NCBI GenBank assembly: GCA_002347185.1
Contig: DDXK01000139.1
Coordinates: 1 to 24,007, forward strand
Direction of reading: 5' to 3'
DNA: 24,007 nucleotides
DNA from: Desulfobulbaceae bacterium UBA2262
GTDB taxonomy: Bacteria > Desulfobacterota > Desulfobulbia > Desulfobulbales > Desulfurivibrionaceae
Below, in pieces: positions 14,079-21,068 of the stretch. The notes beneath the pieces are model-generated. The model was not told the DNA's origin, searched no databases, and was given only the letters and a program-made list of their open reading frames with translations. Both the position numbers and the translations under genes were made by a program. Positions within the stretch are counted from its first letter, which is position 1. The number at the start of each line of letters is the position of its first letter.

Positions 14079-16268
14079 TCAATAGACGATCTTGAGATTG
14101 GCGCTCAACGTCTCCATCTCACTGGTCTGAAAGATTGAATCGCTTTCCGAGATGTAATAGGCCAGGGTCAGATTGATGCGCGGAGCGATCTCCCAGCGCA
14201 GCCCCGGTCTGAAGGTCGTCACCTTCTCCTGGTCCTCGGAGCGCAGTTCCTCGCTGTAGTCGAGGAGGAGCTGCAGGGTGCCGTAGGGGAAGGGCGACCA
14301 GCTCAGCGAATAGTTGATCAGGGTGTCGTTGCGCCGCTCCTGCTCCACGACCCCATAGGAGGCGACCAGATAAAGGGTCTGGAAGGGCCGCCAGGTGAGG
14401 CCGAGGCCGCTGCGCGAATTTTTCCGCGAACCCTCCGGCAGGCCGCCGCCGGAATAATCGCTGTTGGTTTCCGAACGGTTGGCGGTGATGGTCATGCTCC
14501 GGTGCGGGACCAGATCGGCGCCCATGTTCAGGCTGACGCTCTCCTGCTCCCGGCCATTGCCCTGGGTCTGCAGCCCGGCGCTGCCGTTGAGGAAGACGTC
14601 GATGCCGCGGTAGAGCTCGGCCCGGTTCTGGAGAGCGACGGAGTTGCGCGTCGTCTCCTCGTCGCCCAGCTCCGCCTGCCTGCCGCTCACGACCAGGGTG
14701 TGCCGCAGGGTCGGCAGCGGCTCGGCCCGCAGCGAGAGGCTGTAGCCATGGGCGACGCCGGAGTCGCGGGGATCGGTGATGTCCTCCCGCTGCAGCCGGG
14801 CGCTGCCGGTCAGGATTTCGGTGAAGCGGTGGCTGGCGGAAAGGGCATTGCTGAGGGTGGCGCGCTCCCCCAGGCCGGGATCGGTTTTGGTCATGAAGAA
14901 GGAGGCGGTGTGGGTCAGGGCGTACCGCTCCATGAGCCGGGTCCTGGCGTCCATGTTCAACTGGTGCGAGGTGGAGGAGTTTTTTGTTTCGCCATCCGCG
15001 AGCGGCGTGCGGACAAAGGCCTGCAGCTCGGTGACCTGGATGTTCGCATACTGCGGGTCCGCCGACTCCGGAGGCATGCTGTTCACGCGCAGGGGGCGGA
15101 CCACCACCTTGATCTGCCTGGCCATGAGACCGGGAAAATCGAGCTGGAAATAATTCGCGAACGGGTCGAATTCGGCGCCGGTGACCGTGCGGGCAAACTG
15201 CCAGGAGCTGTTGTCGTCGCTGACAAAGATATCCCAGACGAAAAAATCGGCAAGCTCGGGGGGAAGCTCCTTGTCGACGAGGATTCGGAGGGCGTTCACC
15301 TCGGTGTCGGTGCCGAAATCAATACCAAGCTGCTTGGCGACCTGGCTGGCCGCGGTACCGATATTGACGCTGGAGATGGCGCTGGACTGCCCGTCCACCA
15401 GGGCGGAAAGGGAATCGAGCTCCACCAGGTCCAGGATGTCGCTTTCCAGGAAAAGGCCGCCCGAGACCTGACCAAGCTGCTCGGCGAGCTCGCCGGCGCC
15501 GTGGGCGCTGATCCGCTGCTGGCGATCGCTGACATTGTACGTGGCGCCGAAGCGGGTGCGCTTGTTGAAGAAGGAATCGGAATAGGAGAAGCGGCCGTTG
15601 TGGTTCACGCTCTGCATTTCATAGTCGTCGATGCGGTTGACGAGCTCGCTCAAGCCAGGGTTGTACTGGATGGTGAACTTTTCGCCCACATAGCTGCTGT
15701 TCAGGGTGGTGCTGGTGAGGGAGCTGTCCTGAATCTGCCGGGTCCGATCGTAGAGATCGCTTTTATCCAGGCGCAGGTCGAGGGAAGGCAGGCCTTCCGG
15801 CTTCCAGCCAAAGAGCGCGTTGTGGCGCTCGTTGATGTTGCCGCGCGCCGGAAAGCCGAAACTCTTCCGCTCCTCCTCCCGCTTGCTGTAGCCGAGCCCG
15901 GCCCGGAACAGCCTGTTGTCCAGGGTCAGATCGGCGTAGGGCCTGGTATTGGTGCGCTGCGAGGTATATTCCTGGCCGCCCATGCTTGTGTCCTGGTCGT
16001 ATTTCTCGAAGATGCCCCCGGCGCTCAGGCGCAGATTGGGGAAAAAGCTCTTGTCCAGGCTCAGGTTGTACTGCTGCCGGAAGCCCGAGGAGTCTGTTTC
16101 CGTTCTCTGCGCCGAGACCATGTCCAGGCTCTCCATCTCCACGGAGTTGTAGGTAAAGTCGAACAGCCCCCTGATGCTGTCGGCCAGCGCCGCGCCGACG
16201 GGAAAGAACGCCTCGCCGCAGAAGAGAAGGAGCGCCAAAGCGCCCAGCAAGAGTATCCTTCCCGCCAC
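14079..16268 (-). CDS. Large outer-membrane beta-barrel protein, candidate conduit porin
   Basis: The product is 729 aa. GTG at 16268 was chosen because GCGGGGGA lies upstream and a signal peptide follows at once (AGRILLLGALALLLFCGEAF, cleaved near GAALA-D). The mature chain is rich in alternating aromatic/polar strands (YNLSLDKSFFPNLRLSAGG, LFRAGLGYSKREEE, TFRPGLRWEIAPRINLTLA) and ends in LSANLKIVY, an aromatic C-terminus typical for BAM-inserted barrels. In the middle, at about residues 270-400, is a segment unlike a barrel (FFVWDIFVSDDNSSWQFART to IKVVVRPLRV) that resembles a discoidin/jelly-roll domain. Porins of about 700 residues form the sheath of porin-cytochrome conduits (MtrB/PioB). 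This protein lacks an MtrB-type CXXC, so membership is inferred from context only. It lies 22 bp after the YncE-like gene. Confidence 0.8.
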   Translation of the reverse strand: MAGRILLLGALALLLFCGEAFFPVGAALADSIRGLFDFTYNSVEMESLDMVSAQRTETDSSGFRQQYNLSLDKSFFPNLRLSAGGIFEKYDQDTSMGGQEYTSQRTNTRPYADLTLDNRLFRAGLGYSKREEERKSFGFPARGNINERHNALFGWKPEGLPSLDLRLDKSDLYDRTRQIQDSSLTSTTLNSSYVGEKFTIQYNPGLSELVNRIDDYEMQSVNHNGRFSYSDSFFNKRTRFGATYNVSDRQQRISAHGAGELAEQLGQVSGGLFLESDILDLVELDSLSALVDGQSSAISSVNIGTAASQVAKQLGIDFGTDTEVNALRILVDKELPPELADFFVWDIFVSDDNSSWQFARTVTGAEFDPFANYFQLDFPGLMARQIKVVVRPLRVNSMPPESADPQYANIQVTELQAFVRTPLADGETKNSSTSHQLNMDARTRLMERYALTHTASFFMTKTDPGLGERATLSNALSASHRFTEILTGSARLQREDITDPRDSGVAHGYSLSLRAEPLPTLRHTLVVSGRQAELGDEETTRNSVALQNRAELYRGIDVFLNGSAGLQTQGNGREQESVSLNMGADLVPHRSMTITANRSETNSDYSGGGLPEGSRKNSRSGLGLTWRPFQTLYLVASYGVVEQERRNDTLINYSLSWSPFPYGTLQLLLDYSEELRSEDQEKVTTFRPGLRWEIAPRINLTLAYYISESDSIFQTSEMETLSANLKIVY

Positions 16269-16290
16269 TGTCGTCTTCCCCCGCAAAATG

Positions 16291-17709
16291 CTACCTGTCG
16301 CCAAGCAGGGTAATGGCGCGGGGCCCCGCCCCCACCTCGATGAGGGCGGCCAGCCGCCTGCTGAGCAGGTCGTAGACCGCAAGGCTGCCTTTTTCCGGCA
16401 GGGCGACAAAGAGGTTCCCCTCCTCGCCGTCGATGGCCAGATCGCCCACCGTCTCCCCGACCCGGATCGCCCCCACGGAAAAAAGTGCCTCCGGGTCGTA
16501 GATCTCCACCAGCCCCTCCTCGCTCCTGGCCAGGTAGAGCAGCTCGGTGCGCGGGTCGAGCACCAGCCCGCCCATGCCCCCGCCGACCAGGGCCCGCTCG
16601 CTCACGGCCAAAGTGCGGGTGTCGATCACGGTGAGATGGGGCGCCTCGGCATGGACGACAAAAAGCCGCTCGCCGTCGCTGCTCATGGCCGCGGCCAGAG
16701 GCTGCGGGTCCACGGGAATGGTGGCGGCCAGCAGCCGGCTGCCGAGATCGAGGACGGAAACGGTGCCGGCCCAGCGATTGAGGACATAGGCGCGCCGCCC
16801 CCCCTTGTCGATCTCCACCGCGCAGGGACCGTCGCCCACCGGGATCCGGGCCGTCTCGATGAGCGAGGCGGCCTCGGCCAGCATGACCGTGTCGGAGCCG
16901 AAATTGGCAATGACCAGCAGGTCGCCGTCCGGGGTCAGGGCCGCGGCGACCGGCTCGTCGCCCATGGGCAGCCTGAGCCGGTCGATGATCTCCTGCCCGC
17001 CCATGTCGAGGAGCAGCAGGGTGTCCTCGCCGGCCAGCGGCACATAGGCCCGGGCCCGGCTCCGATCCAGGGCGAGATCCCGGGGCCCCTGCCCGGTGGC
17101 GAGCACCGCCGCCACCTGCAGACGATTCTTGTCGAGGATGGTGATGCTGTTGGCGCGCTCGTTGACCACATAGCCGCGCAGCTTGCAGGCCAGGCGCTCG
17201 GGCAGGAAGATGGAAAAGGCCGGGGAAAAAACCACCCCGCCCCCCTCGAGGGCCTGCCGGGGATTGAACTTGAGCAGCAGCAGCAGGGCCTCCTCCCGCT
17301 CGATCCGGAAGGGAAACTCCACCAGGCGCGGCTCCTCGGGGACCGCCAGCGTGGCCTCGCCCTCCTCCCCCTGCAGAAAGGCGGATTCCATCAGAAAGGA
17401 AAGACCGAGATACTCTCCCGGCGGCAGGGAGCTTGCGGCGAGCTGCCGCTGGCGCCGCAGCTCGGGCTCGCTGAACTCGGCAAGGGCCAGGGGAAGAGGG
17501 ACCGCGCCGCCATCGGCCCGCACGGCGCTCACCGCGGCCAGGCGAAAACGGAGGCGCTGCGCCTCCTGCGGAAAGGGCTGGACATAGAGGTGCAGCGCCC
17601 CCTCGCCGTCCGGCAGCGGACGGGCGGGCAGGGCGAGCGGCTGGCAGCCGGCGGCAAGCAGGGCTGCCAGGCAGAAGAAGGCGAGGAGAACCATGCACTT
17701 CCGCGGCAT
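16291..17709 (-). CDS. Lipoprotein with DUF4382-like N-domain and YncE-like beta-propeller
   Basis: The product is 472 aa from ATG at 17709 (GGGGTGA just upstream). The lipobox is LAAGC (Cys 22), with +2 Gln predicting the outer membrane. Residues of about 30-160 resemble DUF4382-type domains: GALHLYVQPFPQEAQRLRF, SSLPPGEYLGLSFLMES, then a segment ending VVFSPAFSIFL. From about 165 to the end are YncE-like propeller blades: GYVVNERANSITILDKNRL, LALDRSRARAYVPLAGED, VAAALTPDGDLLVIANFG, VEIDKGGRRAYVLNRWAGT and LAIDGEEGNLFVALPEKG. It is probably a scaffold at the outer membrane next to the barrel and haem proteins. It is the first gene after the omcS terminator, with a long leader. Enzymatic residues are not apparent. 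Confidence 0.82.
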   Translation of the reverse strand: MPRKCMVLLAFFCLAALLAAGCQPLALPARPLPDGEGALHLYVQPFPQEAQRLRFRLAAVSAVRADGGAVPLPLALAEFSEPELRRQRQLAASSLPPGEYLGLSFLMESAFLQGEEGEATLAVPEEPRLVEFPFRIEREEALLLLLKFNPRQALEGGGVVFSPAFSIFLPERLACKLRGYVVNERANSITILDKNRLQVAAVLATGQGPRDLALDRSRARAYVPLAGEDTLLLLDMGGQEIIDRLRLPMGDEPVAAALTPDGDLLVIANFGSDTVMLAEAASLIETARIPVGDGPCAVEIDKGGRRAYVLNRWAGTVSVLDLGSRLLAATIPVDPQPLAAAMSSDGERLFVVHAEAPHLTVIDTRTLAVSERALVGGGMGGLVLDPRTELLYLARSEEGLVEIYDPEALFSVGAIRVGETVGDLAIDGEEGNLFVALPEKGSLAVYDLLSRRLAALIEVGAGPRAITLLGDR

Positions 17710-18034
17710 CTTCACCCCGCGACCACAATGCTTTTCATCAGACAACGCATATCCGCGGCTCTTCTCCAGAACAGCTTTGGGCGACGGCGCCCGGTCAGGC
17801 CAAACAGGGGGGAAAAACTCGTCTTTCGACCCCTTGGGTGCGATCCAGGGATGGATCGCCAATTTCGCCGAGCGCGCACCCGTTGAAATTGTGAGAGCGG
17901 ACAGAATTCACTTCCGGCCGATCGTGGCTGCGGAAAGCCAGGACGGCTTCCGGCAACATCCTGCCAGCAGGACAGGCAACTTTCACCATTACATACCAAA
18001 GCGGGGAGATGCTCAAGAAAATAATCAGGGCCAG
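17710..18034 (-). promoter_or_regulatory. Promoter and long leader upstream of the YncE-like/barrel operon
   Basis: There is no gene here. A sigma-70-like promoter on the minus strand has -35 TTGAGC (18011-18016), a 17-bp spacer and -10 TGTAAT (17988-17993), just downstream of the omcS terminator. The leader would be about 270 nt. It contains a perfect 8-bp hairpin (GCGATCCA at 17840-17847 with TGGATCGC at 17852-17859), inside a possible longer stem of GGGTGCG with CGCACCC. I recognise no known riboswitch in it. Confidence 0.4.
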
Positions 18035-18068
18035 ACAAGAAAGAGGGCCGGCCACACGGCCGGCCCTC
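18035..18068 (-). terminator. Rho-independent terminator of the omcS-like gene
   Basis: A perfect 11-bp stem, GAGGGCCGGCC (18043-18053) with GGCCGGCCCTC (18058-18068), has an ACAC loop. On the minus strand it is followed by TTTCTTGTCT. It begins 45 bp after the stop codon and separates omcS from the YncE-like/barrel operon, so omcS can be expressed at a much higher level than the conduit genes. Confidence 0.85.
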
Positions 18069-18113
18069 GGAGGCTGCTACGCCGGGGAAATGACCCCCGG
18101 CTGACTCAGCAGG

Positions 18114-19460
18114 TTAATCCTTGGCATGACATTTGTTGCAGAGGCTTCTCTGGTAGTCGCCAAACACGGCCGCGTCGCGGCCATAGTAGGCGGCGGTCCA
18201 GTCGTCGGCGGTCCGGCCCCGGACAAAGTCGGGATTGTCGGTGCCTGCAACCGGATAGCCATTGGCCACCGTGATGAGCGCGCTCTCGTTGTTCCAGCGC
18301 AGCATGTTCTTGAAGCCGGAGGCATGGGCGCGATGGCAGGAGAGGCACATGACCTGATCGTCGCCGATGGGGCCGGCCAGAGCGCTGTCATCGAACTGGG
18401 CATTGGCAGCCAGATCCGCAAAGGCACCCGCGTTCTGGGCAAAGGGCGTCAAGGAGAGATAGGAGGTCGTGCTGTCGCCGCCGATGGTGTTGCTGGTGTT
18501 GATATAAGCATTATAGATGGCGGAGAGATCGCCCAGGGTCGAGCCGTTCAGGGGCTGATCCACGGGGTGGGTCAGACCGGCGTTGACATCGGAATGCATG
18601 CCGCCATGACAGGTGGCGCACCAGTTACTCCAGGTGGTGACGCCGCCGGGAGCGCCGGTGGCGTTGGCGCCATAGGCGACGCGGGTCTGAGCTGCTGTCT
18701 CCTGACGGTTATAGGTGTCCGGGGCAACGGCCATGGGCACGCCCGCATAATCCTGACCGCCGGCAGCCTTGTAGCTGACCGAGTCATAGCCCTGGCCGGC
18801 CAGCAGGCGGTAGGCGCCCACCGCGGTGGCATCGGGCAGGAAGGCATCACCCGTCGGAACCGGGCTGGAGGCATAGGAGCCAGAAGCGATGATGGGCGCG
18901 CCGGCGGTGTCGATGGAGCCATCCGCAAACCTTCTGTACTTGCCGTGCGGATCATGACAGCTGTTGCAGGCGAGCTTGTCGGCGGGGAAGCCGGCGTTGA
19001 TCCCGGCGGTGGGAGAAACAGCGTTGTCCGGATCCACCCCATAGGAATAATCAGCGGCGATGATGTTGTGGCCGTGGGAGGCGCCGGTCTCGGTGGTCGC
19101 CACGCCATCTTCGTTGGTCCAGGCATAACCACGCTTGGTCCAGCTGAAGTCGCCGCCGGGGCTGAACTGGGTCGGCACCGTCGTGTCGCTGCCATTGCCG
19201 CTGATATAGTAGCCGGAGGCGCCGTTATAGACGGCAAAGTCACCGGTGGTTCCCTGCTGATGGCAGTTCAGGCAGGTGGAGCTCTGGTCGCCGCCGTGCA
19301 GCAGGTACATATTGGCCGTGGACGGGGAATGCATGCTGTGGCAGCCGCCGCAGTTGGCGACGCCGCCGAGGTGGAAGGCCGCCAGGGCCGAGCCGGCCAG
19401 GCCGACGGTCAGAAGACCGGCGCTGGCCGCGATGAGATTCAGTTTGTACAGCTTCTTCAT
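18114..19460 (-). CDS. omcS: OmcS-type hexahaem cytochrome (extracellular nanowire subunit)
   Basis: The product is 448 aa, against about 432 for Geobacter sulfurreducens OmcS. ATG at 19460 has GGAGG 9 nt upstream; the GTG at 19469 overlaps that site. The signal peptide is KKLYKLNLIAASAGLLTVGL, cleaved near ALA. The mature protein starts FHLGGVANCGGCHSMHS, almost as OmcS does (FHSGGVAECEGCHTMH, from memory). Six CXXCH sites (CGGCH, CLNCH, CNSCH, CATCH, CLSCH, CNKCH, at about residues 37, 63, 165, 281, 372, 441) keep the OmcS order and spacing. So do TPGGDF-like, GHNI, CHDPHGKYRRFADGSI, TYNR, TQTRVAYG, CLSCHRAHASGF, TAAYYGR and the C-terminus LCNKCHAKD. OmcS polymerises into micrometre-long conductive filaments with stacked bis-His haems. 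It is controlled here by an upstream GEMM-I riboswitch and ends at its own terminator. No adjacent omcT-like copy is present. Confidence 0.93.
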   Translation of the reverse strand: MKKLYKLNLIAASAGLLTVGLAGSALAAFHLGGVANCGGCHSMHSPSTANMYLLHGGDQSSTCLNCHQQGTTGDFAVYNGASGYYISGNGSDTTVPTQFSPGGDFSWTKRGYAWTNEDGVATTETGASHGHNIIAADYSYGVDPDNAVSPTAGINAGFPADKLACNSCHDPHGKYRRFADGSIDTAGAPIIASGSYASSPVPTGDAFLPDATAVGAYRLLAGQGYDSVSYKAAGGQDYAGVPMAVAPDTYNRQETAAQTRVAYGANATGAPGGVTTWSNWCATCHGGMHSDVNAGLTHPVDQPLNGSTLGDLSAIYNAYINTSNTIGGDSTTSYLSLTPFAQNAGAFADLAANAQFDDSALAGPIGDDQVMCLSCHRAHASGFKNMLRWNNESALITVANGYPVAGTDNPDFVRGRTADDWTAAYYGRDAAVFGDYQRSLCNKCHAKD

Positions 19461-19489
19461 GGTAATCACCCTCCAAAATTTTTTTTGGT

Positions 19490-19570
19490 CTCCGGTAGTC
19501 CAGCCGTCCTTGTCAGAAGGACCTGTCGACTTTGTGTCCCCACCTCACGATGGGTTTACCTTTTTCAGAG
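19490..19570 (-). ncRNA. GEMM-I riboswitch (predicted cyclic-di-GMP class) in the omcS leader
   Basis: Read on the minus strand, closing arms CTCTG (19566-19570) and CGGAG (19490-19494) frame the conserved core. AAAAAGGTAAACC is followed by a 6-bp stem CCCATC/GGTGGG with a GNRA tetraloop GTGA (19539-19554), then GGGACACAAAGTC, a second arm with hairpin GTCCTT/AAGGAC, and the 3' motif GGACTACCGG. This order and these motifs are those of GEMM-I RNAs (GGGACGCAAAGCC and TACCG in the type example). By alignment from memory with Vc2, the ligand-contacting position 20 is G, the cyclic-di-GMP form; GEMM-Ib cGAMP switches have A. The region after it (CCAAAA...TTTTGG, 19474-19489) is self-complementary and overlaps the ribosome site, suggesting control of translation. 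Confidence 0.85.
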
Positions 19571-19671
19571 GATGGTTTGCGCCGGCGCACCGGCAATCTT
19601 TTTTCGCACCACGTGTCTTCTTGTCTTCGTCTTCTTCTCGTCACTTTCCTCTGTACAGCTCTCGCACTCCC

Positions 19672-20691
19672 TTATCCGGAATCCTTTCCTCCCTTCTGCT
19701 GCGACAGTCCCGCCGCCCCGCCCTTCGCGGAGGAATCGCCGTGCGTCAAAGCGAAAACGCTGACGCCCCTGCCCGCTCCCTGCGAAACGTAGATCCTGTC
19801 TTGATTGTCGATGGCCAGGTCGTTGGGGATGGTCATGTTTTCCGGCCCTGGCCCCCTGTAACCGAATTCCTTCACGAACTTCAGATTGCGGTCGAAAACA
19901 AGGACCGCGCATTTCAGCTTGTCGGCGATCAGATAATTGCCGTGGCTGTCCGCCACCATGCCGGCCACCACGTTGAAGCGGCCCGGCGCGCCGCCCGGCG
20001 AGCCGAAGGCCCGGAACTTGCCGTCCGGAGCCATGATGTAGGCTTTGAAAATAAAGGGGATGGTGAAGAGGATATTGCCATCCCGGTCCAGCCGGAAGCC
20101 GTTGAACTCCATCTCGTCACGCTCGTCCCGATCGAGACCGAGGTGCTCGTAGAGGTCGAAGCCCTTGACATAGCTGCCGTCCGGCTTGCAGATCACGATC
20201 TGCATCCCGCCCTGGCTGCCCAGGTAGAGCTGCTCGTTGTGATAGATCAGTCGATTGGGGGCGAAATCCGCCAGCTCCTCGGGCAGGCCGCGCAGAAAGA
20301 TCTCCTCCCGGGGCTCGCCCCGGTAATCGCAGCGCAGCACCACCGGCCGCCCCTCCCGGTAGGAGAGGAGGAGGAGGTCGCCGCCCTTGCCGGCGTCGGC
20401 GCAGAGCACGCCACCATAGTCCCGACCGTCGCCGAAGCGGAAGACCTCCATGCCCTGGGAGTTGAAGATCACCACCTCGTTGTGATAGATCACGAAGGTC
20501 TCGTCCCGCTCCTCGTCCATGGCCAGGGTGGCCCAGCTGGTGGGCAGCACCCCGCTCAGGCCGGAAAGGTTGTAAAGATAGCGCTCCTGGAACAGCCCCT
20601 TGCCGAGGGCAGGGCTGCCGAGCCAGAGCAGGGCGGCCATGCCGGCAAGCAGCACCGCCCCATATGTTTTTTTCCCCCTCGCCGTTTCCAT
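19672..20691 (-). CDS. Secreted NHL-type beta-propeller protein upstream of omcS
   Basis: The product is 339 aa. ATG at 20691 is favoured; GGAGG is only 2 nt away, which is close, and the GTG at 20700 has no ribosome site. The signal peptide is METARGKKTYGAVLLAGMAA with the core continuing LLWLGSPALG, cleaved before KGLFQERYL. Propeller blades follow: ATLAMDEERDETFVIYHNE, VLCADAGKGGDLLLLSYREG, RLIYHNEQLYLGSQGGMQIV, EFNGFRLDRDGNILFTIPFI, GMVADSHGNYLIADKLKCAV and NDLAIDNQDRIYVSQGAGRG. The C-terminal tail is low complexity. An NHL gene also neighbours omcS in Geobacter (GSU2505, from memory), so an assembly or scaffold role for OmcS is plausible. It is preceded by a full-consensus sigma-54 promoter at 20704-20719 and followed, after 211 bp, by the omcS riboswitch and gene. 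Confidence 0.87.
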   Translation of the reverse strand: METARGKKTYGAVLLAGMAALLWLGSPALGKGLFQERYLYNLSGLSGVLPTSWATLAMDEERDETFVIYHNEVVIFNSQGMEVFRFGDGRDYGGVLCADAGKGGDLLLLSYREGRPVVLRCDYRGEPREEIFLRGLPEELADFAPNRLIYHNEQLYLGSQGGMQIVICKPDGSYVKGFDLYEHLGLDRDERDEMEFNGFRLDRDGNILFTIPFIFKAYIMAPDGKFRAFGSPGGAPGRFNVVAGMVADSHGNYLIADKLKCAVLVFDRNLKFVKEFGYRGPGPENMTIPNDLAIDNQDRIYVSQGAGRGVSVFALTHGDSSAKGGAAGLSQQKGGKDSG

Positions 20692-20703
20692 GACCTCCAC
20701 ACA

Positions 20704-20719
20704 TGCAACCGATGTGCCA
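20704..20719 (-). promoter_or_regulatory. Sigma-54 promoter of the NHL-omcS unit
   Basis: On the minus strand, TGGCACATCGGTTGCA matches TGGCAC-N5-TTGCA at every specified position. The expected start is near 20693, only about 2 nt before the chosen ATG, so either the mRNA is nearly leaderless or translation starts elsewhere. Confidence 0.75.
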
Positions 20720-20807
20720 GGCGAGCAGAAAAACGTGAAAATAGATAGATTTCAGCAATTTGACGAGCATGCACGCTGGCGGGCGCCGAATGCTCCGGGG
20801 GAGGAAC

Positions 20808-20823
20808 TTGGGGTTTTGCCCAA
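20808..20823 (+). promoter_or_regulatory. Palindromic operator-like site B2
   Basis: TTGGGGTTTTGCCCAA, a near-perfect palindrome (TTGGG/CCCAA). It is the copy closest to the NHL promoter, centred about 122 bp upstream of the predicted start and 22 bp from the centre of B1. Confidence 0.6.
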
Positions 20824-20829
20824 GCGGGG

Positions 20830-20845
20830 TTGGGCAAATTGCCAG
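20830..20845 (+). promoter_or_regulatory. Palindromic operator-like site B1
   Basis: TTGGGCAAATTGCCAG, containing the inverted repeat GGCAA/TTGCC on the minus strand. With B2 it forms a second, alternative inverted repeat (TTTGCCCAA/TTGGGCAAA). The B2-B1 pair has the same 22-bp spacing as the A1-A2 pair. Confidence 0.6.
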
Positions 20846-20875
20846 ATAGGGCGAAAAGAGCCTGCCGGCCACGCC

Positions 20876-20891
20876 TTGGGCTTTTCCCCGG
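20876..20891 (+). promoter_or_regulatory. Palindromic operator-like site E
   Basis: TTGGGCTTTTCCCCGG, a diverged copy of the family with an A/T-rich centre. It is centred 46 bp from B1 and 23 bp from C. Confidence 0.4.
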
Positions 20892-20898
20892 ACCGGAC

Positions 20899-20914
20899 TT
20901 GGTGATATGGCCAA
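20899..20914 (+). promoter_or_regulatory. Palindromic operator-like site C
   Basis: TTGGTGATATGGCCAA, extended by flanking GAC/GTC so that GACTTGG and CCAAGTC form a perfect 7-bp inverted repeat (20896-20917). It is the copy closest to the REC-PilZ promoter, about 189 bp upstream of that start. Confidence 0.55.
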
Positions 20915-21068
20915 GTCGAGGCCGGCGGGTAGAGGGCAAGGGAAGGGAAAAGATGAGGGGCCGGGCCGGAGGCGGGAGAAAAAAGATCCCCCCTTTTCGC
21001 CGCCCGGCAAGCGCCTGCCCACTCTATAATGATGGGAAGCGCCCTTTGCGCCGGACAAACCGGCGAGT

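Noticed and set aside
17834..17848. TTGGGTGCGATCCAG as another copy of the 16-bp palindrome
   Set aside because: It is 15 bp long, lacks the A/T-rich centre, and is explained by the leader hairpin at 17840-17859.
17952..17966. TGGCAGGATGTTGCC as a sigma-54 promoter of the YncE-like/barrel operon
   Set aside because: Only 9 bp separate the GG and GC elements; sigma-54 promoters need 10.
19490..19570. cGAMP (GEMM-Ib) specificity for the omcS riboswitch
   Set aside because: The base aligned with position 20 appears to be G rather than A. My alignment is by eye, so this is kept as an open alternative only.
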